Of a DNA stretch of 64,000 nt, positions 39,088-47,591 are shown one piece after another (the first letter of the stretch is position 1; each line of letters opens with the position of its first letter). Made by a program: the position numbers and the translations under genes. This stretch comes from Alkalihalobacillus pseudalcaliphilus (GTDB lineage: Bacteria > Bacillota > Bacilli > Bacillales > Bacillaceae_D), in NCBI GenBank assembly GCA_001038565.1, contig LFJO01000010.1:154759-218758 (forward strand), read 5' to 3'. Below the pieces are notes generated by a model, which worked only from the letters and a program-made list of their open reading frames with translations, ran no database searches and was not told where the DNA came from.

Positions 39088-39544
39088 TAATGGTGGTTTT
39101 ATACTAGCGTTGTGGGTAGCTACTGGTATCGGGGCATCGGTTATACGTTGGAACACTTTAGGTTTAGATGGCTTTCATTTAGCTGTAATCGATCGGTTCC
39201 ATGATAATCAAATTCTTTTCTCACCGATTATTATGGCTTTGTTTATTTTAATGGGTGCTTTTTTTATTCATATTGCTAGTGAAGGTTTACATGCATTGAG
39301 GAACTATCGGGGGAGATGGAAGATACCTCTAGTTATTGTCACTTTTGTCACCTTGCTGATTGTTGTTTATTTACTCGTTTCTTCAATGGTGGGACAAGCA
39401 ATGGCAGGCTTTTACTTATCTGCTGGTCAAACCGTCATTTTACTTGTATATATAGGCTTTCAATATGGATTCCATCATCATAAAGTAGTTGCCAAATCAA
39501 TTCGTCCTTATGTATCTAGATTTTTAGAGAATAAGGAGAACTAA
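39059..39544 (+). CDS. Small polytopic membrane protein of unknown function
   Basis: A 161-residue protein with about four membrane helices (near residues 12-30, 55-75, 88-110, 118-140) and a basic, His-bearing C-terminus (GFHHHKVV). I do not recognise a family. The GGGGAGCTT ribosome site is inside the preceding gene, which it overlaps by 29 bases, so translation is probably coupled to it. It is flanked by two homologous repetitive proteins, which suggests a three-gene unit. Confidence 0.65.
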   Translation: MKDFLIKYVDNGGFILALWVATGIGASVIRWNTLGLDGFHLAVIDRFHDNQILFSPIIMALFILMGAFFIHIASEGLHALRNYRGRWKIPLVIVTFVTLLIVVYLLVSSMVGQAMAGFYLSAGQTVILLVYIGFQYGFHHHKVVAKSIRPYVSRFLENKEN

Positions 39545-39692
39545 TCGATAAAATGGCTTTAAAAAGACATGGTCCTTTGGGTTGTGTTTTTTTGTTGTTT
39601 TGTTAGTTTTCGCTAGTTGTGCAGTGAATTGAACCATTCCGTTTCATGATGAATAAGCTACTGTATGATTGATTCGTACGGTGGTGAAGAGT

Positions 39693-40307
39693 ATGTTCGA
39701 TGCAATAATGGCGGAGCGAATTGGAGCTTGGGTTCAGACTATTGGTGCTTTTTTTACTTCATTAGCAGTCAGTTTACCTGAGGATGGAAGCAAAGAAGCT
39801 ATAAGGAACACCAGTATGTATGGGAATCTTTTACAAGCTTTCGGTGTAGGTCTAGAAGCACTTGGTGTGGAAGAAGAGGAATTAGAGGCTAATGGTCAAT
39901 CACCATTGTTCCCCAATCAATTGTGGAACAATTCAACTATTAATAATGAGGTGGCTGAGGAGTTTATTGATGGCGGAATCATTGAGATGGCGGGGCTTGT
40001 ATTCATTGCATTTAGTCTAGATGAGACTTTGTCTGATGATGAGGACTTTAATAACTCTTTAGCTGTTGGAGGAGGTGTCCTTCAAGCGATTGGAGCCTAT
40101 TTAACCTTGATTGCGGCAGAAGAAGAGCCATATGAAATGATTATGATTGGACGATTTCTTCTTTTTATAGGAGCCTCAGCATCGGCTGTAGGCGGTTTAT
40201 TGGGTGACGTGAGGGCTTTAGACATATGGGGAGAATATCTTCAATTTATAGGAGCTTTACTTGTCGCAATTGCCCTCTCACCTCCATTTGATGAGAGGTT
40301 CGTGTAA
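39693..40307 (+). CDS. Repetitive hydrophobic protein, second copy
   Basis: A 204-residue protein whose repeats (GAWVQTIGAFF, GNLLQAFGVG, GGVLQAIGAYL, GRFLLFIGAS, GEYLQFIGALL) recur every 20-45 residues around a Gly-x-x-x-Gln-x-x-Gly core. Between them are acidic stretches (EEEELEANG; DETLSDDEDF). It parallels 38402-39087 from start to end, including upstream DNA (GAATAAGCTA and GGTGGTGA), so the two are duplicates. Each unit could form a hydrophobic hairpin, which suggests membrane association or assembly. Function is unknown. Confidence 0.7.
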   Translation: MFDAIMAERIGAWVQTIGAFFTSLAVSLPEDGSKEAIRNTSMYGNLLQAFGVGLEALGVEEEELEANGQSPLFPNQLWNNSTINNEVAEEFIDGGIIEMAGLVFIAFSLDETLSDDEDFNNSLAVGGGVLQAIGAYLTLIAAEEEPYEMIMIGRFLLFIGASASAVGGLLGDVRALDIWGEYLQFIGALLVAIALSPPFDERFV

Positions 40308-40615
40308 AGGTACAGGAGTGAGTTAAAGGCTGAGGTATTATTGGTGAATATTGATGTAAGGAAAGACTTATCTAAATCGTAGGTTATTTATTATAGCGTT
40401 AATAGATATATTTATGGTTCTTTAATACGATTTCATTCATTTTGGAAGAGTATAGGTTTATGGATATATCAAAAATATAAGCGAGGAAATAACAACACAA
40501 CAGCACTATAATCTCTGTTGTGTTGTGAGTCCCCCTCCAAAATGTAGACCGCTAGACTAGAGTAAACTTGTAAGTGGCTCCATTCCAAGGCGTCTCATTA
40601 TAAAAAATCATTCAG
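40308..40615. other. Intergenic region with one strong hairpin
   Basis: No gene is visible in this AT-rich 308-base gap between convergent genes. It holds the hairpin at 40492-40526. A sequence before it (GTGAGTTAAAGG...) has no plausible frame. Confidence 0.5.
40492..40526. terminator. Perfect 12-bp stem-loop, probable terminator
   Basis: ACAACACAACAG and CTGTTGTGTTGT pair perfectly around an 11-base loop. No T-run follows on either strand, so it is atypical; it lies between convergent transcripts. Confidence 0.5.
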
Positions 40616-40828
40616 TTATGAGACAGGGTAGAACTCTAAGTAGTCTAATAAAAAGACAATGCCACAAACGAATAAGGCGGCAAGGATGAACGTAAAGATA
40701 GTCGTTTTAAAGCTACGAGAACTTACCGCCACAAATGCTGTACATATTAGAACGAAGATGAGACCAAAAAATAATGAAGCTTCTGGACTAGTAGGTGTAA
40801 TAAAGTCATGCCAACTTAAAAAATCCAT
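40616..40828 (-). CDS. Small two-helix membrane protein
   Basis: A 70-residue protein with two hydrophobic segments (FFGLIFVLICTAFVAVS; FILAALFVCGIVFLLDYL) joined by a short basic loop. The ATG at 40826-40828 is six bases after AGAGGAG; the frame extends 9 codons further without better signals. It lies 60 bases after the M48 protease stop on the same strand, so it may be its partner. Family unknown. Confidence 0.55.
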   Translation of the reverse strand: MDFLSWHDFITPTSPEASLFFGLIFVLICTAFVAVSSRSFKTTIFTFILAALFVCGIVFLLDYLEFYPVS

Positions 40829-40888
40829 GTGCTTTTCTCCTCTCATGGTTATCAAATCAAAGTGCCTTGCTGCTTAAATGTCATTGAA

Positions 40889-42607
40889 TTATTTGAAACG
40901 AAATGATTCTTTCACTCGGTCGTGCCGCCATTCTTTTAAACTCGCAGATAAGGTCTTCTCTTCCTGTAACACTCGTATACGCCAATAAAGAGGTGGGTGT
41001 GGCATAAATTGAAATTCTAAAAATCGCCAGAGCCAGCCGGGGCGCTCTAAGGAAGGATAGGGAGTTGTCTCGGCTTCTTTTTTTCTTTTTTCATCAGCTT
41101 CCTCTAAATAGTCTAATGACTGCTCGATTGCTTCATCTTGAGCTTTACCTAAAGTTTCTAAACTAAGAGCCATTTGTATATGTTGATTTGGCATAATGTT
41201 ACTAGCTAGTCGATCAGCTCGTACTTCCATCCATTGAGAGTAAAACGACTGGTAGATAGGGAAGAGCCAAATAATCATGAAAATTCCAATGGTAATGGGG
41301 ATTGGGTACTCCTTTGCCCAATTTGTCCATTCAACGACGGGGTAAACAATGGCGATAATTAATAAAATATAAGGAATTCGTAACAATTGCCCCCAGAGCA
41401 CATCTCTTTTTTTGACATGTATCGCTTCATGAGCGAGGATGCCTATGATCACATCATAAGGAAGCTTAAGTGTTTCAGATGTCAACGTAATCATGGAACG
41501 ACCAATGCCCATACCAGAAGCAAAGCCATTATACGTTTTGGTGTCTGTGACATATAATTTTATAGAAGGTAAGTTCAATCGTTGGAATAATACATCAGCT
41601 TGGTCTAGAAGCTTTTGATCGTCCATTTCCTCAGCATCTGTCGCTACTTTTAAAATCAGGTCAGAGAAATATAGATTAAACACCCAAACGAGTAGAATAA
41701 CAGCAACGATGATAGCTGAATGAATCTCAAGGAAAAATAATCCTACAAATATAGCCATATAAACAGATATCCCTTTTATTGCACCAGCAAAATAGAGCTT
41801 ACCAATAAGTCGTTTCAGGTTACGAGGATGATAGAAAGGGAGAACTTCACTCTCGCTGATTCCATTTCCTTGTTCGAAAGGTGGGATATAAGCTCTCATT
41901 TTTTCAAGGGTAAACCTGTTGATATAAAGTGATTCCCCAGGGAAGTCTAAGCGAGCGACAGGCCCGCTAGCGGTGATAAAATCAGTTCCTTTCGTAAATA
42001 AAGTGAATAAAGGGTGGAGCTTTAATAAATCAACACCACTAAACGTCGAGATCGTTTCTATTTTGGAAAGTGGGTACTTACGTGCATCAAATGTAGCAAT
42101 CATATAAAGCTCCTGCTCATCAGTGATATAAAAACGAGAACTCATTGTGACACTTAGAGCTTTAATGGTTTCAACGATACTATGAATAATGAGTAGTAGT
42201 GCTAAGAAAGAAAGTGTTCCGATTTCTGGACCAAACCAATATAAGATAATCGCTCCACTCATGACAATGATCGTGAGAATCGTTTCATATGCGAATTTTC
42301 GGTAATTACGTTCGATGCTACATTCTTGATAGTTTTTACTTCTAAGCTCCTTGGTCCATTTGCGTGCTTTCCTTTGACCTTCAAAAATGGTTGAAAGGCT
42401 CGAATAAGAGACGGCGGCAACAGCAAAAGGAATAAAAACATCAGGGAAACCTAAGTCGATATACAAAACGACAATCAAAGCAAGGGCCGCCATTCCAAGA
42501 AAGATATTGGCCCCCTTGTTACTTTTTTCACGAATTAAAGCCTCTATTAAAGCGATAAGAATCGTTAGGCCAAGGTAAGTCAGAATAGTAGTAGTTGTAG
42601 GTAACAT
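40889..42607 (-). CDS. M48-family membrane metalloprotease
   Basis: A 572-residue polytopic protein. HEAIH at residues 393-397 is the zinc site of the M48/HtpX/Ste24 family, on the cytoplasmic face, after FASGMGIGRSMITLT, the usual preceding strand; Glu in MEVRADRLAS is the likely third ligand. Hydrophobic helices lie near the N-terminus (5-60, 110-150), at about 265-310 and at 400-445. It is longer than HtpX because of the N-terminal membrane and PH-like part. It follows the lipoprotein gene by seven bases; membrane protein quality control is likely. Confidence 0.82.
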   Translation of the reverse strand: MLPTTTTILTYLGLTILIALIEALIREKSNKGANIFLGMAALALIVVLYIDLGFPDVFIPFAVAAVSYSSLSTIFEGQRKARKWTKELRSKNYQECSIERNYRKFAYETILTIIVMSGAIILYWFGPEIGTLSFLALLLIIHSIVETIKALSVTMSSRFYITDEQELYMIATFDARKYPLSKIETISTFSGVDLLKLHPLFTLFTKGTDFITASGPVARLDFPGESLYINRFTLEKMRAYIPPFEQGNGISESEVLPFYHPRNLKRLIGKLYFAGAIKGISVYMAIFVGLFFLEIHSAIIVAVILLVWVFNLYFSDLILKVATDAEEMDDQKLLDQADVLFQRLNLPSIKLYVTDTKTYNGFASGMGIGRSMITLTSETLKLPYDVIIGILAHEAIHVKKRDVLWGQLLRIPYILLIIAIVYPVVEWTNWAKEYPIPITIGIFMIIWLFPIYQSFYSQWMEVRADRLASNIMPNQHIQMALSLETLGKAQDEAIEQSLDYLEEADEKRKKEAETTPYPSLERPGWLWRFLEFQFMPHPPLYWRIRVLQEEKTLSASLKEWRHDRVKESFRFK

Positions 42608-42614
42608 GTTGGGA

Positions 42615-43691
42615 TCACTCTTTCTGTAAATTGTTTAGAATAAAATCGTTTTCTAACTTGATTAAATCGTCCGTGCTAACGTAGGGGTTCATCGAAACTA
42701 AGGAATAACGTAAATCATTCTCATCCCAGGTTATACTTTGAAACTGCTCTGAGGAAAAATGAGCGGCCACTGTATGACGGAATTCAATCGTTTCTTCATG
42801 GAAAAATGAGCCTTCTAAGCTACTATCATCTGGTACTTCAAAAATAGTAAGAGTTACATATTCAATATCATCTCGTGTATAAATGAATGAAATTTCATTA
42901 TGATACACACTATCAAAGACCTCAATGTCAGCGATGGAGATTCCTTCTTTATCTAAAATAAGAAAGTCAGTGCCTAGTAAATGCTGGGCTTCTTCTAAAG
43001 AAATACTTCTTTGTGGTAGTAATTCTTCCATATCTTTTAATTCGATGTGTTCAGGGATGGATAAGATAAAATCCTGATCTTGGAATTGGACATTAAAATC
43101 AAGTTCCTCATAAGAAGAGGTAATCGTTGAGTCGCTTGTTTTTCCTTCATATTTCAAAATGAATTTCGATTCTTGGTCAATCCAGACGGTAATTTCCTCA
43201 AATAAATTTTGTGAGGATAAGTTTTTCGCTTGTAATTGGTCGGTCGTTCGATTGATCAACGTTTCCTCTCCCATTTTTGTGAAAAAGACTTCATCAGTTT
43301 GAAGAGAGTTAAGTAATTGTTGGAGCATGTCTAGCTGTGTTTGGACGTCCTGAATCGGTAAATCGGCTTCTAAAGGGATTTGGAAAGCAAATTCAGAAAT
43401 CTCATCATAAAAGGTCGTTAAGGAATCGATGTGAGATACATAACTTTTCTGACCTGTCTCTAAATCGGTTGATTCAATGTATGTTCGATTTCCTTCTCTT
43501 TTTTCCTCGACGATGATATTAGTGGTTTCATCATCGATGGTTTCGGTATATCGAACTTTGGCGTAGTAGTCTTGTTTCGTTTCAGCACTCACTAAATCAT
43601 GTAAAATCTCTTCGGGTGTTATCGCTGCTTGTGCTTGGCAACCTAGTAATGTCATCACAAATATAAGGAGTGGGAATAGTGTTTTTTTCAA
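42615..43691 (-). CDS. LolA/YdcC-like lipoprotein
   Basis: A 358-residue lipoprotein with the start MKKTLFPLLIFVMTLLGCQ, lipobox LLGC with Cys18. The fold pattern (EILHDLVSAETKQDYYAKVRYTE, then strands ending in FILSIPEHIEL) resembles the LolA/LppX superfamily in the form found in Gram-positives (YdcC/GerS-like). The TTG at 43691 after AAAGGA gives a proper signal; the longer frame would add 15 residues before it. It is two bases from the kinase gene, so it may report on or respond to envelope state with the two-component system. Confidence 0.7.
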   Translation of the reverse strand: MKKTLFPLLIFVMTLLGCQAQAAITPEEILHDLVSAETKQDYYAKVRYTETIDDETTNIIVEEKREGNRTYIESTDLETGQKSYVSHIDSLTTFYDEISEFAFQIPLEADLPIQDVQTQLDMLQQLLNSLQTDEVFFTKMGEETLINRTTDQLQAKNLSSQNLFEEITVWIDQESKFILKYEGKTSDSTITSSYEELDFNVQFQDQDFILSIPEHIELKDMEELLPQRSISLEEAQHLLGTDFLILDKEGISIADIEVFDSVYHNEISFIYTRDDIEYVTLTIFEVPDDSSLEGSFFHEETIEFRHTVAAHFSSEQFQSITWDENDLRYSLVSMNPYVSTDDLIKLENDFILNNLQKE

Positions 43692-43692
43692 A

Positions 43693-45153
43693 TTAATCTT
43701 TCCTTTCTGGGATGCGGCAGGCGATAAGCGTGCCAAAATTGTGCTCGGACCAAATCTTTAATTGACCTGCTTGTTTTTCAATTAGTAGTTTGGCAATACT
43801 TAAGCCAAGCCCTGAACTGCCTTTTGTTCTGGCTTGTTCGACCTGGTAGAAAGGTTTTTGAATAAGCTCTAAATGCTCAGAAGGGATATAGGAACCCTCG
43901 TTTTGAACGAGCAAGAGTGTATCAGCACCTCTAAATGCTTGTATGTCTGATTGAAAGGGTGGAAATACCGCTTTAGGTAATGGGCATGATGAGTCAATAA
44001 GTGTAAGATGAATCGTTTGTCCTCGTACGGTATGTCTGACGGCATTATCTACAAGGTTATCGACTATGCGACTCATTTGTTTTGGATCTAAATCATAATG
44101 TTGCTCCGTGTTGATTAACGTTTTAATATGTAGTTGTTTTTCAAGTCCTAATTCCTCATAACTTGTTAACAACATCTCGAAAAATTCTTCACCATCAACC
44201 TCAACTAAATTCGTTTGATAATGGCTTGATTGAATCGTTGAGTATGTAGACAAATCATTAATGAGTTGTTCTGTGTAATCAAGCTTATTAAGGACGATCT
44301 CTTTATACTCACTTGTTTCCCTTTTAGTTAAATATTGTTGTTTCCACAAAGCTTCCGAGTAAGTTCGAATGACGGTTAATGGTGTTTTTAGGTCATGCGA
44401 AAGCGAACGGACGATCCACTCTTTTTCCTTCTGCTCCTGCTGTAATTGCTTCTTTTGTTCGGTTAATGTCTTTTTCATCTCTTCAAAGTGTTGGTGCAAC
44501 TGTTTTATCTCTTTAACGGCATTGCGAGGCGGTTGATTGCTTGATTCACCGTTTGCGAACTTTGTCATTTGTGCTTCAAGTTGCTTAATGGGATGGTTCA
44601 GTTTTTTATGTAAGAAATAAAGAATCGTGAAATAAATGATTAAAAAGACGATTGAAAACAAACTGAAGTAGAGAAAGCTATATTTCTCGTAAGCTACACG
44701 CCATTCTGAGTGATTGGAGCTAATCTCATAAATACCAACAGGCTCGCCTTGACTTAGAACAATATTTTTATAAATAAAGCCGTGAGGTCGAGTTTGTATA
44801 GCACCTAATTGTTCATAAATGTCCGTTGTTTGTTTAAAGGTGTAGTAGTTCCTTCCGTGATTTTCATGTGATTGGAATAAAATTAAGCCGTCATATCGAT
44901 AAAGTTGAACCTGTAATGCCTCATTTGTTTTTTCTTGGAGGGGCTGATAATAATCAAGCTCATGAATTTGATACAACGTTGGGTCTTGTAACAAGGTTTC
45001 TAAATCATTAAAAGAAGCACGGGCACTGGCTTCTACCTGCTGACTCTCTTGGTGCCAATATTGTTGTAAGCCGGTATAGATGAGATAGAGCGCCAATAAT
45101 GGCAAAATCATTACAACTAAATAACTCAGCATTAAATAAGAACGCAATTTCAT
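43693..45153 (-). CDS. Sensor histidine kinase
   Basis: A 486-residue membrane kinase: helix at about 5-25, an extracellular sensor of about 130 residues, a second helix near 160-182, HAMP (about 183-235), a coiled stretch, HisKA with the phospho-His in RSLSHDLKTPLTVI and HATPase with DNLVDNAVRHT (N box) and GSSGLGLSIAKLL (G2 box). The ATG at 45153 overlaps the regulator stop (ATGA). Confidence 0.93.
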   Translation of the reverse strand: MKLRSYLMLSYLVVMILPLLALYLIYTGLQQYWHQESQQVEASARASFNDLETLLQDPTLYQIHELDYYQPLQEKTNEALQVQLYRYDGLILFQSHENHGRNYYTFKQTTDIYEQLGAIQTRPHGFIYKNIVLSQGEPVGIYEISSNHSEWRVAYEKYSFLYFSLFSIVFLIIYFTILYFLHKKLNHPIKQLEAQMTKFANGESSNQPPRNAVKEIKQLHQHFEEMKKTLTEQKKQLQQEQKEKEWIVRSLSHDLKTPLTVIRTYSEALWKQQYLTKRETSEYKEIVLNKLDYTEQLINDLSTYSTIQSSHYQTNLVEVDGEEFFEMLLTSYEELGLEKQLHIKTLINTEQHYDLDPKQMSRIVDNLVDNAVRHTVRGQTIHLTLIDSSCPLPKAVFPPFQSDIQAFRGADTLLLVQNEGSYIPSEHLELIQKPFYQVEQARTKGSSGLGLSIAKLLIEKQAGQLKIWSEHNFGTLIACRIPERKD

Positions 45154-45857
45154 TCCACTTCTACTCCTATAAATTGATAACCTATTCCCCAAACGGTTTG
45201 AATAAACAAGGGAGAACGTGATGACTCTTTTAGCTTAGCTCGCAAACTTTTCATATGGACAGTGACGGTTTTGCCATCATCGAGTTCTTCTTCAAACCAA
45301 ACCTGCTCATAGATTTTACTTTTTGAGAAGGTGCTGAGCGGGTTTTTAGCGAGAAGAAAAAAGATCCCTTTTTCCTTGGCGGTTAAAACGACTTTTCCTC
45401 CATGTAATAAAATATTCTCATGTTCGAAATCGACTTGTAAGCCACCTTCATAGTTAATGATAGTAGGTGTGTGGCTAGATTGCTGATAACGATTATATCT
45501 ACGTAAATGTGAATAAATACGTGCGGTCAACTCATCTAAACTAAAGGGCTTTGTTATATAATCGTCTGCACCGATATGAAAACCTTGTATTTTCTGATGA
45601 TCCTCTGAATGAGCACTGATCATAAGTAAAGGTATATCTGAATGATTTCGAATCGACTGGATGAGTGTATAACCGTCTAATCCGGGTAACATTAAATCAA
45701 TTAAAGCTAAGTTGAATTCGTGTTTATGAAAGTCCTCAAGACCTTCATGTCCAGTTGTCGACCAAGTAACATCAAAGCCATTTTTCCTTAAATGATCGCA
45801 AATGATTCGAGCAATTTCCTGGTCATCTTCTACTAATAGAATCGCATTGTTCTGCAT
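45150..45857 (-). CDS. OmpR-family response regulator
   Basis: A 235-residue regulator. The receiver has LVEDDQE, the acceptor Asp in LIDLMLPGLDG and the KPFSLDE switch; the C-terminal winged helix ends GYQFIGVEVE. Order is regulator, kinase, lipoprotein, M48 protease, small membrane protein, all leftward and nearly without gaps, so one operon. The immediate upstream region before the tandem repeat should carry the promoter. Confidence 0.93.
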   Translation of the reverse strand: MQNNAILLVEDDQEIARIICDHLRKNGFDVTWSTTGHEGLEDFHKHEFNLALIDLMLPGLDGYTLIQSIRNHSDIPLLMISAHSEDHQKIQGFHIGADDYITKPFSLDELTARIYSHLRRYNRYQQSSHTPTIINYEGGLQVDFEHENILLHGGKVVLTAKEKGIFFLLAKNPLSTFSKSKIYEQVWFEEELDDGKTVTVHMKSLRAKLKESSRSPLFIQTVWGIGYQFIGVEVE

Positions 45858-46028
45858 CCAAATTCCCTCCTAAAACTAACACCATTATACTAGTTTTCGA
45901 CAAAAGCGTTTTTAATTTTATAATTTCTTTAGAATTAAGGATGCATGGGGCTACGTGAAGTAGAAGAGGGTGCAACTTTGAGGGAATTAGAATCGCGGTA
46001 TTGGTCGGGCTGTAGAAGTGGAAAGCCC

Positions 46029-46262
46029 GAGCAAACGCCGAATCGTGGGGTTGCGAGCTGGAAAAGCGGGAGTAACCCCGAGCAAACGCGGAATCGCGGG
46101 GTTGGGGGAGGGAAAAGGTGGAGTAACCCCGAGCAAACGCGGAATCGCGTGGTTGCGAGCTGGAAAAGCGGGAGTAACCCCGAGCAAACGCGGAATCGCG
46201 GGGTTGCGAGCTGGAGAAGCGGGAGTAACCCCGAGCAAACGCAGAATCGCGTGGTTTCAAGC
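46029..46262. repeat. 51-bp tandem repeat array (about 4.6 units)
   Basis: Units begin GAGCAAACGC at 46029, 46080, 46131, 46182 and 46233, spaced exactly 51 bases; the last is partial. Each unit has AACCCCG ... CGGGGTT and GCG/CGC arms, so it can fold as a hairpin. It is far richer in GC than its surroundings. Because 51 is a multiple of 3, several frames stay open on both strands; I do not regard them as genes. The array lies between the response regulator and the aldo/keto reductase, both leftward; the 415-base gap holds nothing else. Confidence 0.85.
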
Positions 46263-46272
46263 CATACTTAGA

Positions 46273-47193
46273 TTAACGATGTGAGGTGTATACATCTCTT
46301 CGTGTGAGATCAATCAGTTCTTTAAAGAAAGATTCAGGTAGCAACTTTTGCGATGCCTCGATGTTATCAATTAGTTGTTGCATCGTGCTTGCTCCTGCAA
46401 CAACAGAGGCAACAACGGGATGGAACAAACAATATGTTAAAGCTAATTCATTTAACGTATGCTGTTCTTTTAGATTGTTTAGAGCAATGACTGTCTCTCT
46501 TAATTCTCGAGCAGGGTAGGAGAGGTAGCCTTCTTGTTTTACTTTTGTAGGCAGCTTATCAAAAGGTTTTTCTGTGAGTATGCCTTTTGCAACAGGACCT
46601 CTAGCTAACACACTAACTTGGTGTTCTTCTAGATAAGGAAATAACTCTTCAGGTCGACGGTCGAGTAAACTATATTGCATCATCACACTGACAATAGAAG
46701 ACCGTTCAACAAACTGTTTAATGACATTCGGACGTATAGATGAGATGCCATATTCACGAATGAGCCCCTCTTTTTTAAGTTCATCAAAGGCTTCAATGGT
46801 TTCATCAATGGGATCGTCCGTTGTTCCGCCATGTAATTGATAAAGGTCAATATAATCCGTTTGAAGTCGATGAAGACTGTCTTTCACTGCCTCTTTTATA
46901 TAGGCTTTAGATGGGTCCCAATGCCAGCCGTCTTCACCACGAGTAAAACGATTGCCGACTTTGGATGCGAGGATGACCTCTTCACGTCTCCCTTTGAGAG
47001 CTTTACCAACAAATTCTTCATTAAGACCTTGGTCGTAAAGGTCTGCTGTATCTAAATAATTTATACCGCGGTCAAGAGCTGCATCTAAAATCGCAATCGC
47101 CTCTTGCTCATTCGTACCAAGTGACATACAACCTAATCCAATTGTACTCACTTCAAGACTAGAATGACCGAGTTTCCTTTTTTGAATGTTCAT
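46273..47193 (-). CDS. Aldo/keto reductase
   Basis: A 306-residue NADPH-dependent oxidoreductase. The tetrad is visible: Asp in YLDTADLYD, Tyr in the same segment, Lys in ILASKVG and His in LYQLHGG. GLGCMSLGTNEQEA and the C-terminal ASTMQQLIDNIEA (cofactor loop) are typical of the YccK/IolS group. The substrate cannot be told. It stands alone. Confidence 0.9.
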   Translation of the reverse strand: MNIQKRKLGHSSLEVSTIGLGCMSLGTNEQEAIAILDAALDRGINYLDTADLYDQGLNEEFVGKALKGRREEVILASKVGNRFTRGEDGWHWDPSKAYIKEAVKDSLHRLQTDYIDLYQLHGGTTDDPIDETIEAFDELKKEGLIREYGISSIRPNVIKQFVERSSIVSVMMQYSLLDRRPEELFPYLEEHQVSVLARGPVAKGILTEKPFDKLPTKVKQEGYLSYPARELRETVIALNNLKEQHTLNELALTYCLFHPVVASVVAGASTMQQLIDNIEASQKLLPESFFKELIDLTRRDVYTSHR

Positions 47194-47264
47194 GTCACAT
47201 TAACTCCTTTTTATTAACGTTTGCCTATAAAAATTATACCTTTTTTCGAGTAGAACTAAACTAA

Positions 47265-47487
47265 TTTATATGAAAGTGTATTTAGGGGCGATAGGTTGTG
47301 CCTTGAAGTTAGCTGGTCATCCATCTTGCGATGGACGACCTTAGCAGGACAGTGCACCCTGTTTGTTCAGCTGACTCCTAATGAATATCGAGTTGTAAAC
47401 GTGCCAACTGTTTAAAAGGTCGCCACTACTTTATCATTGTTAAAGGCGAAGTGAATCAGGCTTCGCCACGAGCGTTTTATATGAAAG
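47265..47487 (-). repeat. Dispersed repeat A, complete inverted copy
   Basis: It is bounded by TATATGAAAG on both sides. On the minus strand it has the same order as 33882-34107: the GGCGAAG/CTTCGCC hairpin unit first, then the long module with GTCGTCCATCGCAAGATGGA-like arms. It fills most of the 398-base gap between the reductase and the amidase; the rest shows only a terminator. Confidence 0.8.
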
Positions 47488-47551
47488 AAGGAAGTAGAAC
47501 GAAAGTAAGTCGATGTGAATAAGCTTACTCTTTAGAGGTGACTGTAGTTCG

Positions 47552-47584
47552 AAAAAACGACCGCATGTAATGGGACCGTTCTTT
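47552..47584 (-). terminator. Probable terminator of the amidase gene
   Basis: On the minus strand AACGGTC and GGTCGTT pair (two G-U wobbles), followed by TTTTTT. Confidence 0.5.
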
Positions 47585-47591
47585 CAATGGT

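Noticed and set aside
46029-46262. Possible CRISPR array
   Set aside because: The units are directly adjacent with no unique spacers, and no cas gene is near.
45823-46271. Open frames on both strands across the tandem array, encoding 17-residue repeats such as PRDSAFARGYSRFSSSQ
   Set aside because: They arise because the 51-base unit is a multiple of three. There is no ribosome site, several frames are open at once, and one runs into the response-regulator gene.
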